Part shown: one piece after another, positions 19,872 to 27,837 of the stretch
How the letters are laid out: each line of letters opens with the position of its first letter
How positions within the stretch are numbered: position 1 is the first letter of the stretch
DNA from: Cupriavidus numazuensis
Lineage (GTDB): Bacteria > Pseudomonadota > Gammaproteobacteria > Burkholderiales > Burkholderiaceae
Length of the DNA: 64,000 nt
Reading direction: 5' to 3'
NCBI RefSeq assembly: GCF_905397435.1
Contig: NZ_CAJPVI010000031.1
Coordinates: 1 to 64,000, forward strand
Notes under the pieces: generated by a model
Database searches by the model: none
The model's input: only the letters and a program-made list of their open reading frames with translations
Told to the model about the DNA's origin: nothing
Program-made: the position numbers and the translations under genes

Positions 19872-19908
19872 AAAACCGGCACTTTGTGGTGCCGGTTTTT
19901 TGTTTTTG
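19872..19908 (+). terminator. Rho-independent terminator of argG
   Basis: The stem AAAACCGGCAC / GTGCCGGTTTT (with a short loop ending in GTG) is followed by TTGTTTTT. It starts about 48 bp after the argG stop and is well placed to end this transcript. Confidence 0.88.
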
Positions 19909-19940
19909 GGGCATGGGGTGAATTGATTGGCGTGTTGTGC

Positions 19941-20660
19941 TTGGCGGGCGCCGCTGTTTCGCCGGCGTAGCCGGCGAGTCACTTTTTGTCCGAGCGACAA
20001 AAAGTAACCAAAAAGCGCGTCGTTGCCGCTGGCCATCAATTCCACGGCGGCAGGAGTTCAAACGGCTTTGGACGCCTGCGATGGTGGTCAGTGGTTCGAC
20101 CCTGCTACGCCATGTGATTCAGAACCTGTGCCTTGCGCGGCACGGCTTTTGGACGATCCCCAAGACGGACTCGGGTACAGCGTTTCAATCAGGTCAGTGG
20201 TGGGACGCCTTCGGCTGCGCTGCGCGCACGGCGTCGTCGGGATGTGAGCTCATCAACGTCGCTGGCGCCCAGGTTCGTCCAAGGTCCTTTCTCTACTTCG
20301 GCATGCCATGCGCGGGCATCGTCCCCGAGGCGTGGTTTGCCCTGGGCCCACGCGCTCAGACTAGGGCTCTGCGCGTAGCGCAGCCGAAGGCGATTACACG
20401 ATGTGGGTAGTAGCAGGGGCCACAGACGCTTGCAGGGCTCGTCCAATCAGCGCTGTATTCCCACTCACGGTGGTGCCCCACGCGGCAGGCAGCGTAACGC
20501 ACTCTGAAGCCTATACCCGTACAACACCCCTGGCCCACTACGATAAAAATTCGCCCCTTTGGGGCAACCAAAACGCGTTTTTGGTTACTTTTGTCGCTCG
20601 GACAAAAGTGACTCGCCGGCTACGCCGGCGAAACAGCAGCGCCTGCCAAGAACGATCCCC
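19941..20660. repeat. Dispersed 720-bp non-coding repeat, copy A, with terminal inverted repeats
   Basis: The left end (CGCCGGCGTAGCCGGCGAG, then TTTTTGTCCGAGCGACAAAAA) returns in reverse complement at about 20570-20650, giving terminal inverted repeats of about 65 bp. Each end itself holds small palindromes. The interior matches the reverse complement of 52073-52800 along its whole length, with an obviously divergent patch near 20270-20340. No convincing coding frame is present; the open frames show no start context and read GC-biased sequence. It fills the gap between argG and the RraA-like gene. Confidence 0.85.
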
Positions 20661-20697
20661 GCAATTCGGCGAAGACCCCTCTTCTCGTTGAGTCCAC

Positions 20698-21189
20698 TCA
20701 CATCAACCCAACATCCGAAATCAAAATCCCATCCGCGTCAGCATAAACATAATCCCCACTCCGGAACGCAATACCTGCGAACGCCAGCTCCACGCCACGT
20801 TCTCCCGCTCCATTCAAGCCACCCCGAATCGGTACGGCCCCGAGCGCCAGCACCCCAAAATCAATCCGACCCAGTGCTTCACAGTCGCGGATCGCACCAT
20901 TCACCAGAACACCAGCCCAGCCATTGCCAAGCCCCAGCGCGGCCATCTTGTCGCCAAGGACGGCGACGCGCCTGCAACCACCGGCATCCACGACCAGCAC
21001 CCGGCCTCGTCCGGGCTCGGCCAGGCACGACCGGATCAGGCCGGCATCCTCCAGGCATCGCACGGTTTCGATCATTCCGTGAAACGCGCGGCGTCCGCCG
21101 TAGTGCGTGAAGGGACTTTCAAAGCCTTGAACGTGGCCCGGAAAGCGGTCTGCCAGATCGCTGGTAAAGGCAGTGTTGGCATCGGTCAT
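20698..21189 (-). CDS. RraA-family protein (4-hydroxy-4-methyl-2-oxoglutarate aldolase-like)
   Basis: A 163-residue protein with the RraA core: VLVVDAGGCRRVAVLGDKMAALGLGNGWAG, followed by VLVNGAIRDCEALGRIDFGVLALG. It has the G-x3-RD metal site found in the aldolase members, and it is close to typical RraA length. The family contains both inhibitors of RNase E and HMG/CHA aldolases. The Gly-x3-Arg-Asp motif and the location beside a Bug receptor and an aconitase-like gene favour an aldolase on a tricarboxylic-type acid. It begins 13 bp after the Bug receptor stop, so the two are cotranscribed. Confidence 0.85.
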   Translation of the reverse strand: MTDANTAFTSDLADRFPGHVQGFESPFTHYGGRRAFHGMIETVRCLEDAGLIRSCLAEPGRGRVLVVDAGGCRRVAVLGDKMAALGLGNGWAGVLVNGAIRDCEALGRIDFGVLALGAVPIRGGLNGAGERGVELAFAGIAFRSGDYVYADADGILISDVGLM

Positions 21190-21202
21190 AGGGCAGGAGC
21201 GA

Positions 21203-22195
21203 TCAGTTCAGCGTGGCGCCCGCCTGCTTGACGATGCGGGCGTGCTTGTCGAGTTCGCTCTTGAAGAACGGGACGGGGGCTTGCGAACCGGAGGTCGAAA
21301 CCAGAACCCCTTGCTGGGCCAGCATGTCCTGTACTTGGCGCTCCAGCAGCGTCGCCCTGATCTTCGACTGCAGGTAGCCAACGTTTTGCGGCGACATGCC
21401 GGCTGGCCCGACAATCGCCAGCCACGCATCGAAGTTGTATTGCGGGACGCCGGATTCCGCGAGCGTGGGCACATCCGGCAATGCAGGCACGCGCTGCGCG
21501 GTGGAGACGGCAATGGCCTTCAGCTTGCCCGCCTTGATCAAGGGCAGCACGGTCTGCACGGTCAGGAATCCGATCTGCACCTGGCCGCCGATCAGATCAG
21601 TCGTGTAGTTGCCGGCGCCCTTGTACGGCACGTGGCTGATATTGACCTTCGCCTCGCTTGCGAACAGCTGTGCCGCCAGATGCAGAACGGTGCCGTTGCC
21701 GGAGGAGCCATAATTGAATTCGCCGGGCTTTGCCTTGAGCAACGCAACAAGCTCCCGCGTCGTGCTCGCGGGAACCGACGGATTCACGACCAGCACGAGG
21801 GGCAGCGTGCCGATCACCGCAATCGGGGTGATGTCCTTCAGGGCATCGTACGGCATGCTCTTGTAGATGAACGGATTGATCACGTGGTTCGAGGAGATCA
21901 ATCCCAGCGTCGAACCGTCCCGCGGCGCGCGGACGATCTGCTGGGTTCCAGGTACCCCGCCGGCGCCCGGCAGGTTTTCCACGACAACCGAATGCCCCAG
22001 ATTCCTGGAGAGCGACTGGCTCATGGCCCGCGCGACGGCATCCGCCTGGGAGCCGGCCTGGGTCGGCACGATCAGGCGCACGGGTTTCCCTTCAGGAGAC
22101 TGGGCGCGCACGGAAGTGGCGGGCGCACAGAGCAGTGCAAGCGTGGCCAGAGCGGCTAGCGCGTTGCGCGCTTGCCGGGGCAATGAGGTTGGCAT
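21203..22195 (-). CDS. Tripartite tricarboxylate transporter substrate-binding protein (Bug family)
   Basis: A 330-residue receptor with signal peptide (MPTSLPRQARNALAALATLALLCAPATSVRA), then GKPVRLIVPTQAGSQADAVARAM. The Bug elements VVENLPGAGGVPGTQQI and HVPYKGAGNYTTDLIGGQVQIGF are visible. ATG 22195 has GGAG 7 nt upstream. It is cotranscribed with the RraA-like gene and is a third orphan Bug receptor in this window. The neighbouring aconitase-family gene suggests a di- or tricarboxylate ligand. Confidence 0.93.
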   Translation of the reverse strand: MPTSLPRQARNALAALATLALLCAPATSVRAQSPEGKPVRLIVPTQAGSQADAVARAMSQSLSRNLGHSVVVENLPGAGGVPGTQQIVRAPRDGSTLGLISSNHVINPFIYKSMPYDALKDITPIAVIGTLPLVLVVNPSVPASTTRELVALLKAKPGEFNYGSSGNGTVLHLAAQLFASEAKVNISHVPYKGAGNYTTDLIGGQVQIGFLTVQTVLPLIKAGKLKAIAVSTAQRVPALPDVPTLAESGVPQYNFDAWLAIVGPAGMSPQNVGYLQSKIRATLLERQVQDMLAQQGVLVSTSGSQAPVPFFKSELDKHARIVKQAGATLN

Positions 22196-22309
22196 TCCAT
22201 GTCTCCGTCTGTTGTGCGGCCCCGCCAATGCCGGCGAGGTCCTGTGTCGGACGGAGTGTAGTGCCGCGGTTGGCGGCAAAAAGAGTGCTAATCCGGTGGA
22301 TCGGCTATC

Positions 22310-23221
22310 TCAGTCTGGCATAGCGTCTGCCCCGCCGGGCTGCCGCAGCGCTTCAATCAAGGCGGAAATCGCGCGTAGCCGCGGGTGCTTGTACGGAGCA
22401 TAGACGATTAGCTGGCGGTCGCTCCACGGCTCGTCCAGGGGGATGCGCACAAACCGCGCTGCCCCCGCGTAGGCCGCGCTGGCGCTGGTGGGAAGGACCG
22501 CAATACCAAGTCCGGCCTCGATCATCCGGCACCCGGCCTCGAAGCTGGATACCGCAACGCTTTGCCGTAGCGGCAGGCGCAAATTCGCCGCCTGCTCGCG
22601 CAGTTCCTGGTCCAGCGCGCCGCCCTGCTGCACCACGACCAGGGGATGATCGAGCACCTCGGCGTACCGCAGGCGCCGCCGTTTGGCCAGGGAGTGGCCG
22701 ACGGGCACCACGACATTGAGCGGATCGCTGGCAAAGTGCCAGGCATCGAGCCCCGCGGGCGCCTTGGCCGCGACGCCGATGCCGATATCGACCCGGTCGT
22801 CCATGCATGCGCGAATGCTGTCGGCCGTCGAGCGCTCGTACAGGGCAATCTCCACAAGCGGATGTGCGAGCTTGAAGCCGTGCAGACGCTCCGGCAGAAA
22901 GCCGATGATGGCTGACGGACTGGCCGAGAGCCGCACGATGCCGGCAATCTGGTCGCCAAGGTCCTGGACTTCGCGCGCGAAGGCAGCGATGTCCTCATTG
23001 AGCTTGCGCCCCAGTTCCAGCGCGCGCTCGCCAGCCCCCGTCAGTACCACGCCCGTGGGCGAGCGCACGAACAGCGCGACGCCAAGGCTGCGCTCGAGAT
23101 CCGCGATGCGTCGGCTCAGCGCCGACTGCGCAATGTGTTCGGTCTCGGCAGCGCGCTTGATGGAGCCTTCGCGCGCAGCGGCGAGGAAGAGTTGAATGTT
23201 GACCGGATCGATCCGCTGCAT
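22310..23221 (-). CDS. LysR-family transcriptional regulator
   Basis: A 303-residue regulator. The winged helix MQRIDPVNIQLFLAAAREGS continues as IKRAAETEHIAQSALSRRIADLERSLGVALFVRSPTGVVLTGAG, followed by the substrate domain. ATG 23221 places the helix at the usual position; in-frame codons upstream are not LysR-like. It is divergent from the aconitase-family gene (141 bp apart) and lies upstream, in the same direction, of the Bug/RraA genes. It is likely the regulator of this catabolic locus. Confidence 0.92.
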   Translation of the reverse strand: MQRIDPVNIQLFLAAAREGSIKRAAETEHIAQSALSRRIADLERSLGVALFVRSPTGVVLTGAGERALELGRKLNEDIAAFAREVQDLGDQIAGIVRLSASPSAIIGFLPERLHGFKLAHPLVEIALYERSTADSIRACMDDRVDIGIGVAAKAPAGLDAWHFASDPLNVVVPVGHSLAKRRRLRYAEVLDHPLVVVQQGGALDQELREQAANLRLPLRQSVAVSSFEAGCRMIEAGLGIAVLPTSASAAYAGAARFVRIPLDEPWSDRQLIVYAPYKHPRLRAISALIEALRQPGGADAMPD

Positions 23222-23362
23222 GTCGGGGGTCTGTCGTATAAGGCAACCCAAGGCGAGGGGCACCCTGATATCTCGTCAGGCGATAGCGGCCATGCTACAT
23301 CAGCGTTTCACGTTCCGGCACGGCGGCACGTAAAGTCCATGCATATCCCACAGGAGCCACTG

Positions 23363-25339
23363 ATGAATGTCCTGGAGCGCCCTTGCCGCGTCCTGTATCT
23401 GGCCGACTCGCCGGCGGCCGTGGAACAGCAACTGGCGGGCCAGACCCTTACCCTGGAGACCGCCGGTGCGCTTCGCGACGATGTCTCGACCGACGAGATC
23501 ACCCCGGTACCGATCCTGACGCACTACGACGATGCGCTGGGCCGATATCCGTACACCGGCTTCAAGGTTGGCGGCAGTCTTCCGTTCGCGCCGGACTCGG
23601 TGCGCAAGGGCCGATTCTCGGTGACGGTGGCGGGTCGTCGCTACGGCAAGGGTTCGTCGCGCGAGCATAGCCCGGCAGCGGAAAAGCTTGCCGGCATACA
23701 GCTCGTTGTCGCGAAAAGCTTCGAGCGCATCTATCGGCAGAACGCCGACAACATCGGGCTGTACACCTCGACGGATTTTGAGCTGCTCGAACGTATCGAG
23801 GCGGGACAACCGGTCACGCCGGAGATGCTCGTCGAGGGGCGGGACCCGCTAGCCGCGTCGATCCTGAGCCACGGTGGTCTGCTGCCGTTTGGGCGCAAGT
23901 ACCTGACTAGCGTCGCGCCGACGTCCGAGGCCGAAAGCCATCGTCCACAAACGTTGTTCGAGAAGATCGTGCGCCGCAACCTGCTGGCTACGCCCGTGAC
24001 GTCATCCGCCCCGGAGCCGGGCGATGGCATCTTCGTGCGCGCGCATTGGCGGTTCATTCACGAGTATTACACCGGCATGTGCGCGCACATGCTGCACAGT
24101 GCCTTCGGCAAACCGGTTCAACTGAAGCAGGCCGACCACATCGTCGTGTTCGAGGATCACACGTCCTACGTCAGGGAGAGCCCCGCCCATGTCCGTAACG
24201 GGCTGGTCGAAAACGTCGTGCAAATGCGGCATGCCCAGCGCGATTTCGTGCGCGACTATGGCCTGGCCTGCCATCGCACGCTGACCGAAGAGGAACCCGG
24301 CAACGATGACAGCCGCAACGCGGCAGGGATTTCGCACGCGATGATGGCAGAGCGGTACGTGTTGCCAGGACAGATCGTTGTCGGCACGGATTCCCACACG
24401 CCGCACAGCGGCGCACTCGGCTGCGTGGCCTTCGGTGTTGGCACGACAGACATGGCCAACGCGTTTGTCACGGGAGCAGTGCGCATGACGCTGCCCGAAT
24501 CGATCCGCGTCGACCTGCATGGCGCCTTGCCGTCCGGCGTGACGGCCAAGGATGTCGTGCTGCACCTGCTGGCGCAACCCGCCATCCGATCGGGCGCGGG
24601 CGTCGGCAAGGTATTCGAGTTCACCGGGCCGGTGGTCAGCGCCATGAACGTGGACGAGCGCGCGACGCTCACGAATATGTGTGCCGAACTCGGTGGCTTC
24701 ACGGGAATCGTTGCGCCGGATGCAGAAACCGTGCGTTTCCTGCGTGAGCGCCGGGGCATCGACTTCGTGCCCGAAGCATGGATGCGCAGCGACGACGACG
24801 CCGTCTACGCTGCGACGCTCGCGGTGGATTGCAGCGCGCTGACGCCGATGGTGGCCAGGCCCGGAGATCCGGGGAACGGACTGCCGCTGGGAGACCTCGA
24901 CGCGCGAGTGCGGGTTGATATCGCGTACGGCGGATCATGCACCGCGGGCAAGCGCGAGGACTTCGACCAGTATCACGCGGTCTTCGAATGGGCTGCCGAA
25001 CGCGGACTGCGCGTTCCGGCGCATGTGGCGCTGTATCTGCAGTTCGGCACGACCGATGTGCGGGACTACTGCCAGCGCAAGGGGTATATGGCTGCGTTCG
25101 AAGCCGTCGGCGCTCGCATCCTGCAGCCGTCGTGCGGCGCATGCGCCAATTGTGGTCCTGGCTCGTCCATCCGTACGGATCAGGTGACAGTCAGCTCGAT
25201 CAACCGGAATTTCCCCGGCCGCTCGGGGCCTGGCCAGGTCTGGCTGGCCAGTCCGGCCACCGTCGCGGCCAGCGCGATCGCGGGGGAACTGGCTTCCTTT
25301 GAAGATCTCCGGCGGCGGCATCCTGGGCCTTCACGCTGA
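23363..25339 (+). CDS. Aconitase-family hydratase with N-terminal swivel domain
   Basis: A 658-residue Fe-S hydro-lyase. Residues about 30-215 form the swivel (LeuD-like) domain, with GRRYGKGSSREHSP as its signature. The catalytic LeuC-like part follows, with VGTDSHTPHSGALG. Cluster cysteines lie in GGSCTAGK and in PSCGACANCGPGSS; the arginine-bearing segment is SSINRNFPGRSGPG. The order swivel-then-catalytic is that of AcnB, but the HEAT-like N-domain is absent and the length is far short of AcnB. It probably dehydrates or hydrates a hydroxy-acid other than citrate. CAGGAG lies before ATG 23363. The divergent LysR likely controls it. Confidence 0.88.
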   Translation: MNVLERPCRVLYLADSPAAVEQQLAGQTLTLETAGALRDDVSTDEITPVPILTHYDDALGRYPYTGFKVGGSLPFAPDSVRKGRFSVTVAGRRYGKGSSREHSPAAEKLAGIQLVVAKSFERIYRQNADNIGLYTSTDFELLERIEAGQPVTPEMLVEGRDPLAASILSHGGLLPFGRKYLTSVAPTSEAESHRPQTLFEKIVRRNLLATPVTSSAPEPGDGIFVRAHWRFIHEYYTGMCAHMLHSAFGKPVQLKQADHIVVFEDHTSYVRESPAHVRNGLVENVVQMRHAQRDFVRDYGLACHRTLTEEEPGNDDSRNAAGISHAMMAERYVLPGQIVVGTDSHTPHSGALGCVAFGVGTTDMANAFVTGAVRMTLPESIRVDLHGALPSGVTAKDVVLHLLAQPAIRSGAGVGKVFEFTGPVVSAMNVDERATLTNMCAELGGFTGIVAPDAETVRFLRERRGIDFVPEAWMRSDDDAVYAATLAVDCSALTPMVARPGDPGNGLPLGDLDARVRVDIAYGGSCTAGKREDFDQYHAVFEWAAERGLRVPAHVALYLQFGTTDVRDYCQRKGYMAAFEAVGARILQPSCGACANCGPGSSIRTDQVTVSSINRNFPGRSGPGQVWLASPATVAASAIAGELASFEDLRRRHPGPSR

Positions 25340-25442
25340 ACGCTGCAAAGCGTAAAGCCCGACCCTTAGTGCGGCCACAGTCCTTTTTTCCTGCGGCAGG
25401 CGAGCATAGACTGGTGTCACGATGTCCCAAGGGGAGCTTCAC

Positions 25443-26159
25443 ATGACCGTCTCGTCTCCTGACGACCGCGAAAAGACCACTCGCCGCGAATTCCTTGGCG
25501 AACTCGGCACCCTGACCGCATTGGCAACGCTGGCCCCAGCCAGCGCGGCGCAGACGCTAAGCCCGAACGCCGCCGCCTGCCTGCTGACCCCCGCGGCCAC
25601 CGAAGGCCCCTTCTATCTCAACGACGCTCAGCTGCGCAGTGACATCCGCGACGGCCGTCCCGGCCAACCATTGCGCCTGCGCTTGATGGTCGTCGATGCC
25701 GACCATGACTGCACGCCGGTGCAGGGTGCGCTGGTCAGTATCTGGCATTGCGATGCCGAGGGCAGCTACAGCGGTGAAGACGGGCCGCGCGACGCCACGC
25801 GTTTTCTGCGCGGCGTGCAGCCAACCAGCGCCGATGGCGCAGCGGCGTTTGTCACGATCTATCCCGGCTGGTACCGGCCGCGCGCGGTTCACATCCACTT
25901 CAAGGTGTTGCTCGCGAATGCCGAGGTGCTGACCAGTCAGCTCTACTTCAGCGATACGTTGAATCGCGAGGTGCTGGGCAGCCATCCGGCCTATCGCGCG
26001 CGCGGCGTGCCGACGCGTGGTAATGCGCAGGATGGGATCGCGGGCAGCCAGCCGCCCCTGGTGCACGTACGTAGCGGGCCGGAATGGCTGGATGGGGATT
26101 TCATCGTGGGCATCGCACGCGGTGGCGCCCAGCGCAGGGGCGTGCGGTCTTCCCTGTAA
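25443..26159 (+). CDS. Tat-exported intradiol ring-cleavage dioxygenase family protein
   Basis: A 238-residue protein. Residues 1-37 form a Tat signal with TRREFL (13-18) and a hydrophobic stretch ending ASA. The dioxygenase core has TEGPFYLND, then candidate Fe(III) ligands Tyr109, Tyr144 (PGWYRPRAVH), His150 and His152. All four ligand positions of catechol and protocatechuate dioxygenases are present. It lacks the long N-terminal dimer domain of catechol 1,2-dioxygenase, like other exported intradiol-like proteins. The substrate is unknown. AGGGGAG lies 8 nt upstream of the start. Confidence 0.87.
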   Translation: MTVSSPDDREKTTRREFLGELGTLTALATLAPASAAQTLSPNAAACLLTPAATEGPFYLNDAQLRSDIRDGRPGQPLRLRLMVVDADHDCTPVQGALVSIWHCDAEGSYSGEDGPRDATRFLRGVQPTSADGAAAFVTIYPGWYRPRAVHIHFKVLLANAEVLTSQLYFSDTLNREVLGSHPAYRARGVPTRGNAQDGIAGSQPPLVHVRSGPEWLDGDFIVGIARGGAQRRGVRSSL

Positions 26160-26182
26160 GTGCCGCGCCGCTCAACGTTCCG

Positions 26183-26584
26183 TCAGGGGGCTGACGGCGG
26201 ACTCACGGCAAGCAGGTTGGCATCGCGGCTCAGCCGCCACCTGCCATCGTCCCCCCTGCGCAGCAGCGTGAGCGTGTAGCCCGAGCGATGCATCGCCTTG
26301 CCGTCGGGCGGCGTGATGGTCAGGTCGATGAAATTGCGCAGGTAGGCCCAGTCGCCGACCACCTGCAGTTCGCGGATGTCATAGCTGCCTTGCATCTTGA
26401 CACCGGTCATGCCCGCGGATGCCTGCGCGAAGGCGGCCTTGCCGAAAGGCTCCTGCCCGGGGGCCATGAAGACGACATCGTCGGTCATCAGGTCCAGCAC
26501 CGTGTCGGTATCGCCGCGCTGGCTCGCAGTGAACCAGGCCTCGACCAGTTCACGGATGGCGCGTTCGTCGTCTGCGGGATTCAT
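26183..26584 (-). CDS. SnoaL/NTF2-like protein (SgcJ/YybH type)
   Basis: A 133-residue protein beginning MNPADDERAIRELVEAWFTASQRGDTDTVLDLMTDDVVFM, the standard start of the NTF2-like cone fold. APGQEPFGKAAFA and a DWAYLRNFIDLTIT strand follow. Such proteins bind small molecules or act as hydrolase or isomerase folds; no catalytic residue can be assigned. Its ATG overlaps the stop of the M23 peptidase gene (ATGA), so the two are coupled. Confidence 0.85.
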   Translation of the reverse strand: MNPADDERAIRELVEAWFTASQRGDTDTVLDLMTDDVVFMAPGQEPFGKAAFAQASAGMTGVKMQGSYDIRELQVVGDWAYLRNFIDLTITPPDGKAMHRSGYTLTLLRRGDDGRWRLSRDANLLAVSPPSAP

Positions 26585-27156
26585 GGCTGCCTCGCTTGTT
26601 GGCCCCTGCCTGCAGGCGTCTGTGCCGGCACAGCAAGCAGCGGATAGGGATTGATGGCGCCGCCGGCCGTGTAGATGCCGTAGTGCAGGTGCGGCGGCGT
26701 GCCCTGCGCATTGCCGGTATTGCCGACGTAACCGAGCACCGCGCCCGGCATCACGCGGTCTCCGGCACTGTGCTCGCCGTAACGGTCAAGGTGAGCATAG
26801 TAGTGCATCTGGCGGCCCGGGCCCACGACCCACACAGCCTTGCCGCCAAGCCGGTTGGTGCCGACACGCGTCACCAGTCCTTCGGTAGCCGAGAGCACTG
26901 GCCTGCCGCGTGGCGCGAAGATGTCGATGCCCTCATGCCGGCGCCCCCCGCTACGCGCGCCACCCCAGGTATCGCGCAGGTCGGCGGCACGTACGCCGGC
27001 CACCGGAACTGGCAGCGTTTGCGGCGCCGGCAGGGTGGCGAGCCGGGTCGCATACCACACGGTCATCAGCGCGCCGCTCAGCACAGGCCACGCCATCCAG
27101 GCGAGGGCGGCGGCGGCCAGCCATGCGGTGCGGCGCAACCAGTGCGAAGGGGTCAT
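26581..27156 (-). CDS. M23 family metallopeptidase (LytM-like), membrane-anchored
   Basis: A 191-residue protein with an N-terminal hydrophobic helix (residues 10-32) acting as signal anchor. The Zn site is complete: His74 and Asp78 in HEGIDIFAPRG, His122 in YYAHLD, and His156/His158 in PPHLHYGIY. It would cleave peptidoglycan peptide bridges in the periplasm. ATG 27156 gives a normal export signal. The frame is open further upstream, but that region is not conserved-looking. It overlaps the NTF2-like gene by 4 bp. Confidence 0.9.
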   Translation of the reverse strand: MTPSHWLRRTAWLAAAALAWMAWPVLSGALMTVWYATRLATLPAPQTLPVPVAGVRAADLRDTWGGARSGGRRHEGIDIFAPRGRPVLSATEGLVTRVGTNRLGGKAVWVVGPGRQMHYYAHLDRYGEHSAGDRVMPGAVLGYVGNTGNAQGTPPHLHYGIYTAGGAINPYPLLAVPAQTPAGRGQQARQP

Positions 27157-27494
27157 GGTGAACTCGGACGTTGTTGAGTGATGACGGCACGGTGTCGTTC
27201 CCGACGCAAGGGACATACCGCGCCTGCAAAGGCGGAATTCTTGCCTGGAACTCCTCTCGATGGTCATGCGCCATTGCACTTAGGGAATTTTCTACATCAA
27301 CGGGAAGTTCTTACGTTGCCACAGAAAGCATGACCCGAGACGAGATAGGCAAACCAAAGCACATATGCCGGGTTTGTAGCCGGAGGCAACGTTGGTATGG
27401 CAGTTGCCTTTGCCAACACAGGATCGGCGTGGAGAGCGGGTCCGGCTCAAGGCTGGCCTCCCGGCCGGTCACCAAGGCTTAGATGGAGGAAAGC
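27157..27494. other. 338-bp gap between M23 peptidase and lipoprotein genes
   Basis: Divergent promoter region. The sequence is less GC-rich (for example GGGAATTTTCTACATCAACGG near 27281), consistent with regulatory DNA. No RNA gene, repeat or terminator was recognised. Confidence 0.4.
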
Positions 27495-27746
27495 ATGAGC
27501 AAGAAAATACTGATTTGCATGATGGCGGCGGCCACATTTGGCTCGCTGGCGGGCTGCAGTGCGACCGGGACGGCGTCCGGTTCGGGCGCGGGCGGGGGCA
27601 CGCTGACTGGCTCGGGCTCAGTCACAGACAACACCGGCAGCCATCCGCGAAGCGGCTATGGTACGGCGCCAGGCGCGACGTCAAGCGGTGGTACAGCCAG
27701 TGGCGCCACATCAGGGGGCACGTCGTCCACTGCGCCACGCTATTGA
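27495..27746 (+). CDS. Small Gly/Ser/Thr-rich lipoprotein
   Basis: An 83-residue protein from ATG 27495 (MSKKILICMMAAATFGSLAGC). GGAGGAAA lies 6 nt upstream, which makes this start better than ATG 27483. The lipobox LAGC predicts acylation at Cys21. The remainder is low-complexity Gly, Ser, Thr and Ala (SGSGAGGGTLTGSGSVTD), so it is probably an unstructured tether. Such short lipoproteins are common but functionally uncharacterised. A terminator follows within 40 bp. Confidence 0.8.
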   Translation: MSKKILICMMAAATFGSLAGCSATGTASGSGAGGGTLTGSGSVTDNTGSHPRSGYGTAPGATSSGGTASGATSGGTSSTAPRY

Positions 27747-27783
27747 GATGGTGTGAGATAGCGGTACAGAGGATCTGTCATGG

Positions 27784-27816
27784 CGGGCACCGGCGATCGT
27801 CGACGGTGCCCGTTTT
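27784..27816 (+). terminator. Rho-independent terminator after the small lipoprotein gene
   Basis: The stem CGGGCACCG (27784-27792) pairs with CGGTGCCCG (27804-27812) around an 11-nt loop and is followed by TTTT. It stands 37 bp past the stop and may also serve the convergent OprM-like gene. Confidence 0.75.
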
Positions 27817-27837
27817 GCATGCCCTCTGCGTGCGCGT

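Noticed and set aside
18489..20045. Long minus-strand frame (518 codons) over argG and repeat copy A
   Set aside because: Antisense to the well-defined argG; composition is low quality and it crosses the argG terminator and a non-coding repeat.
20023..20691. Several plus- and minus-strand frames inside repeat copy A
   Set aside because: They have no ribosome sites, and the repeat at 52 kb shows substitutions and indels that do not respect codons.
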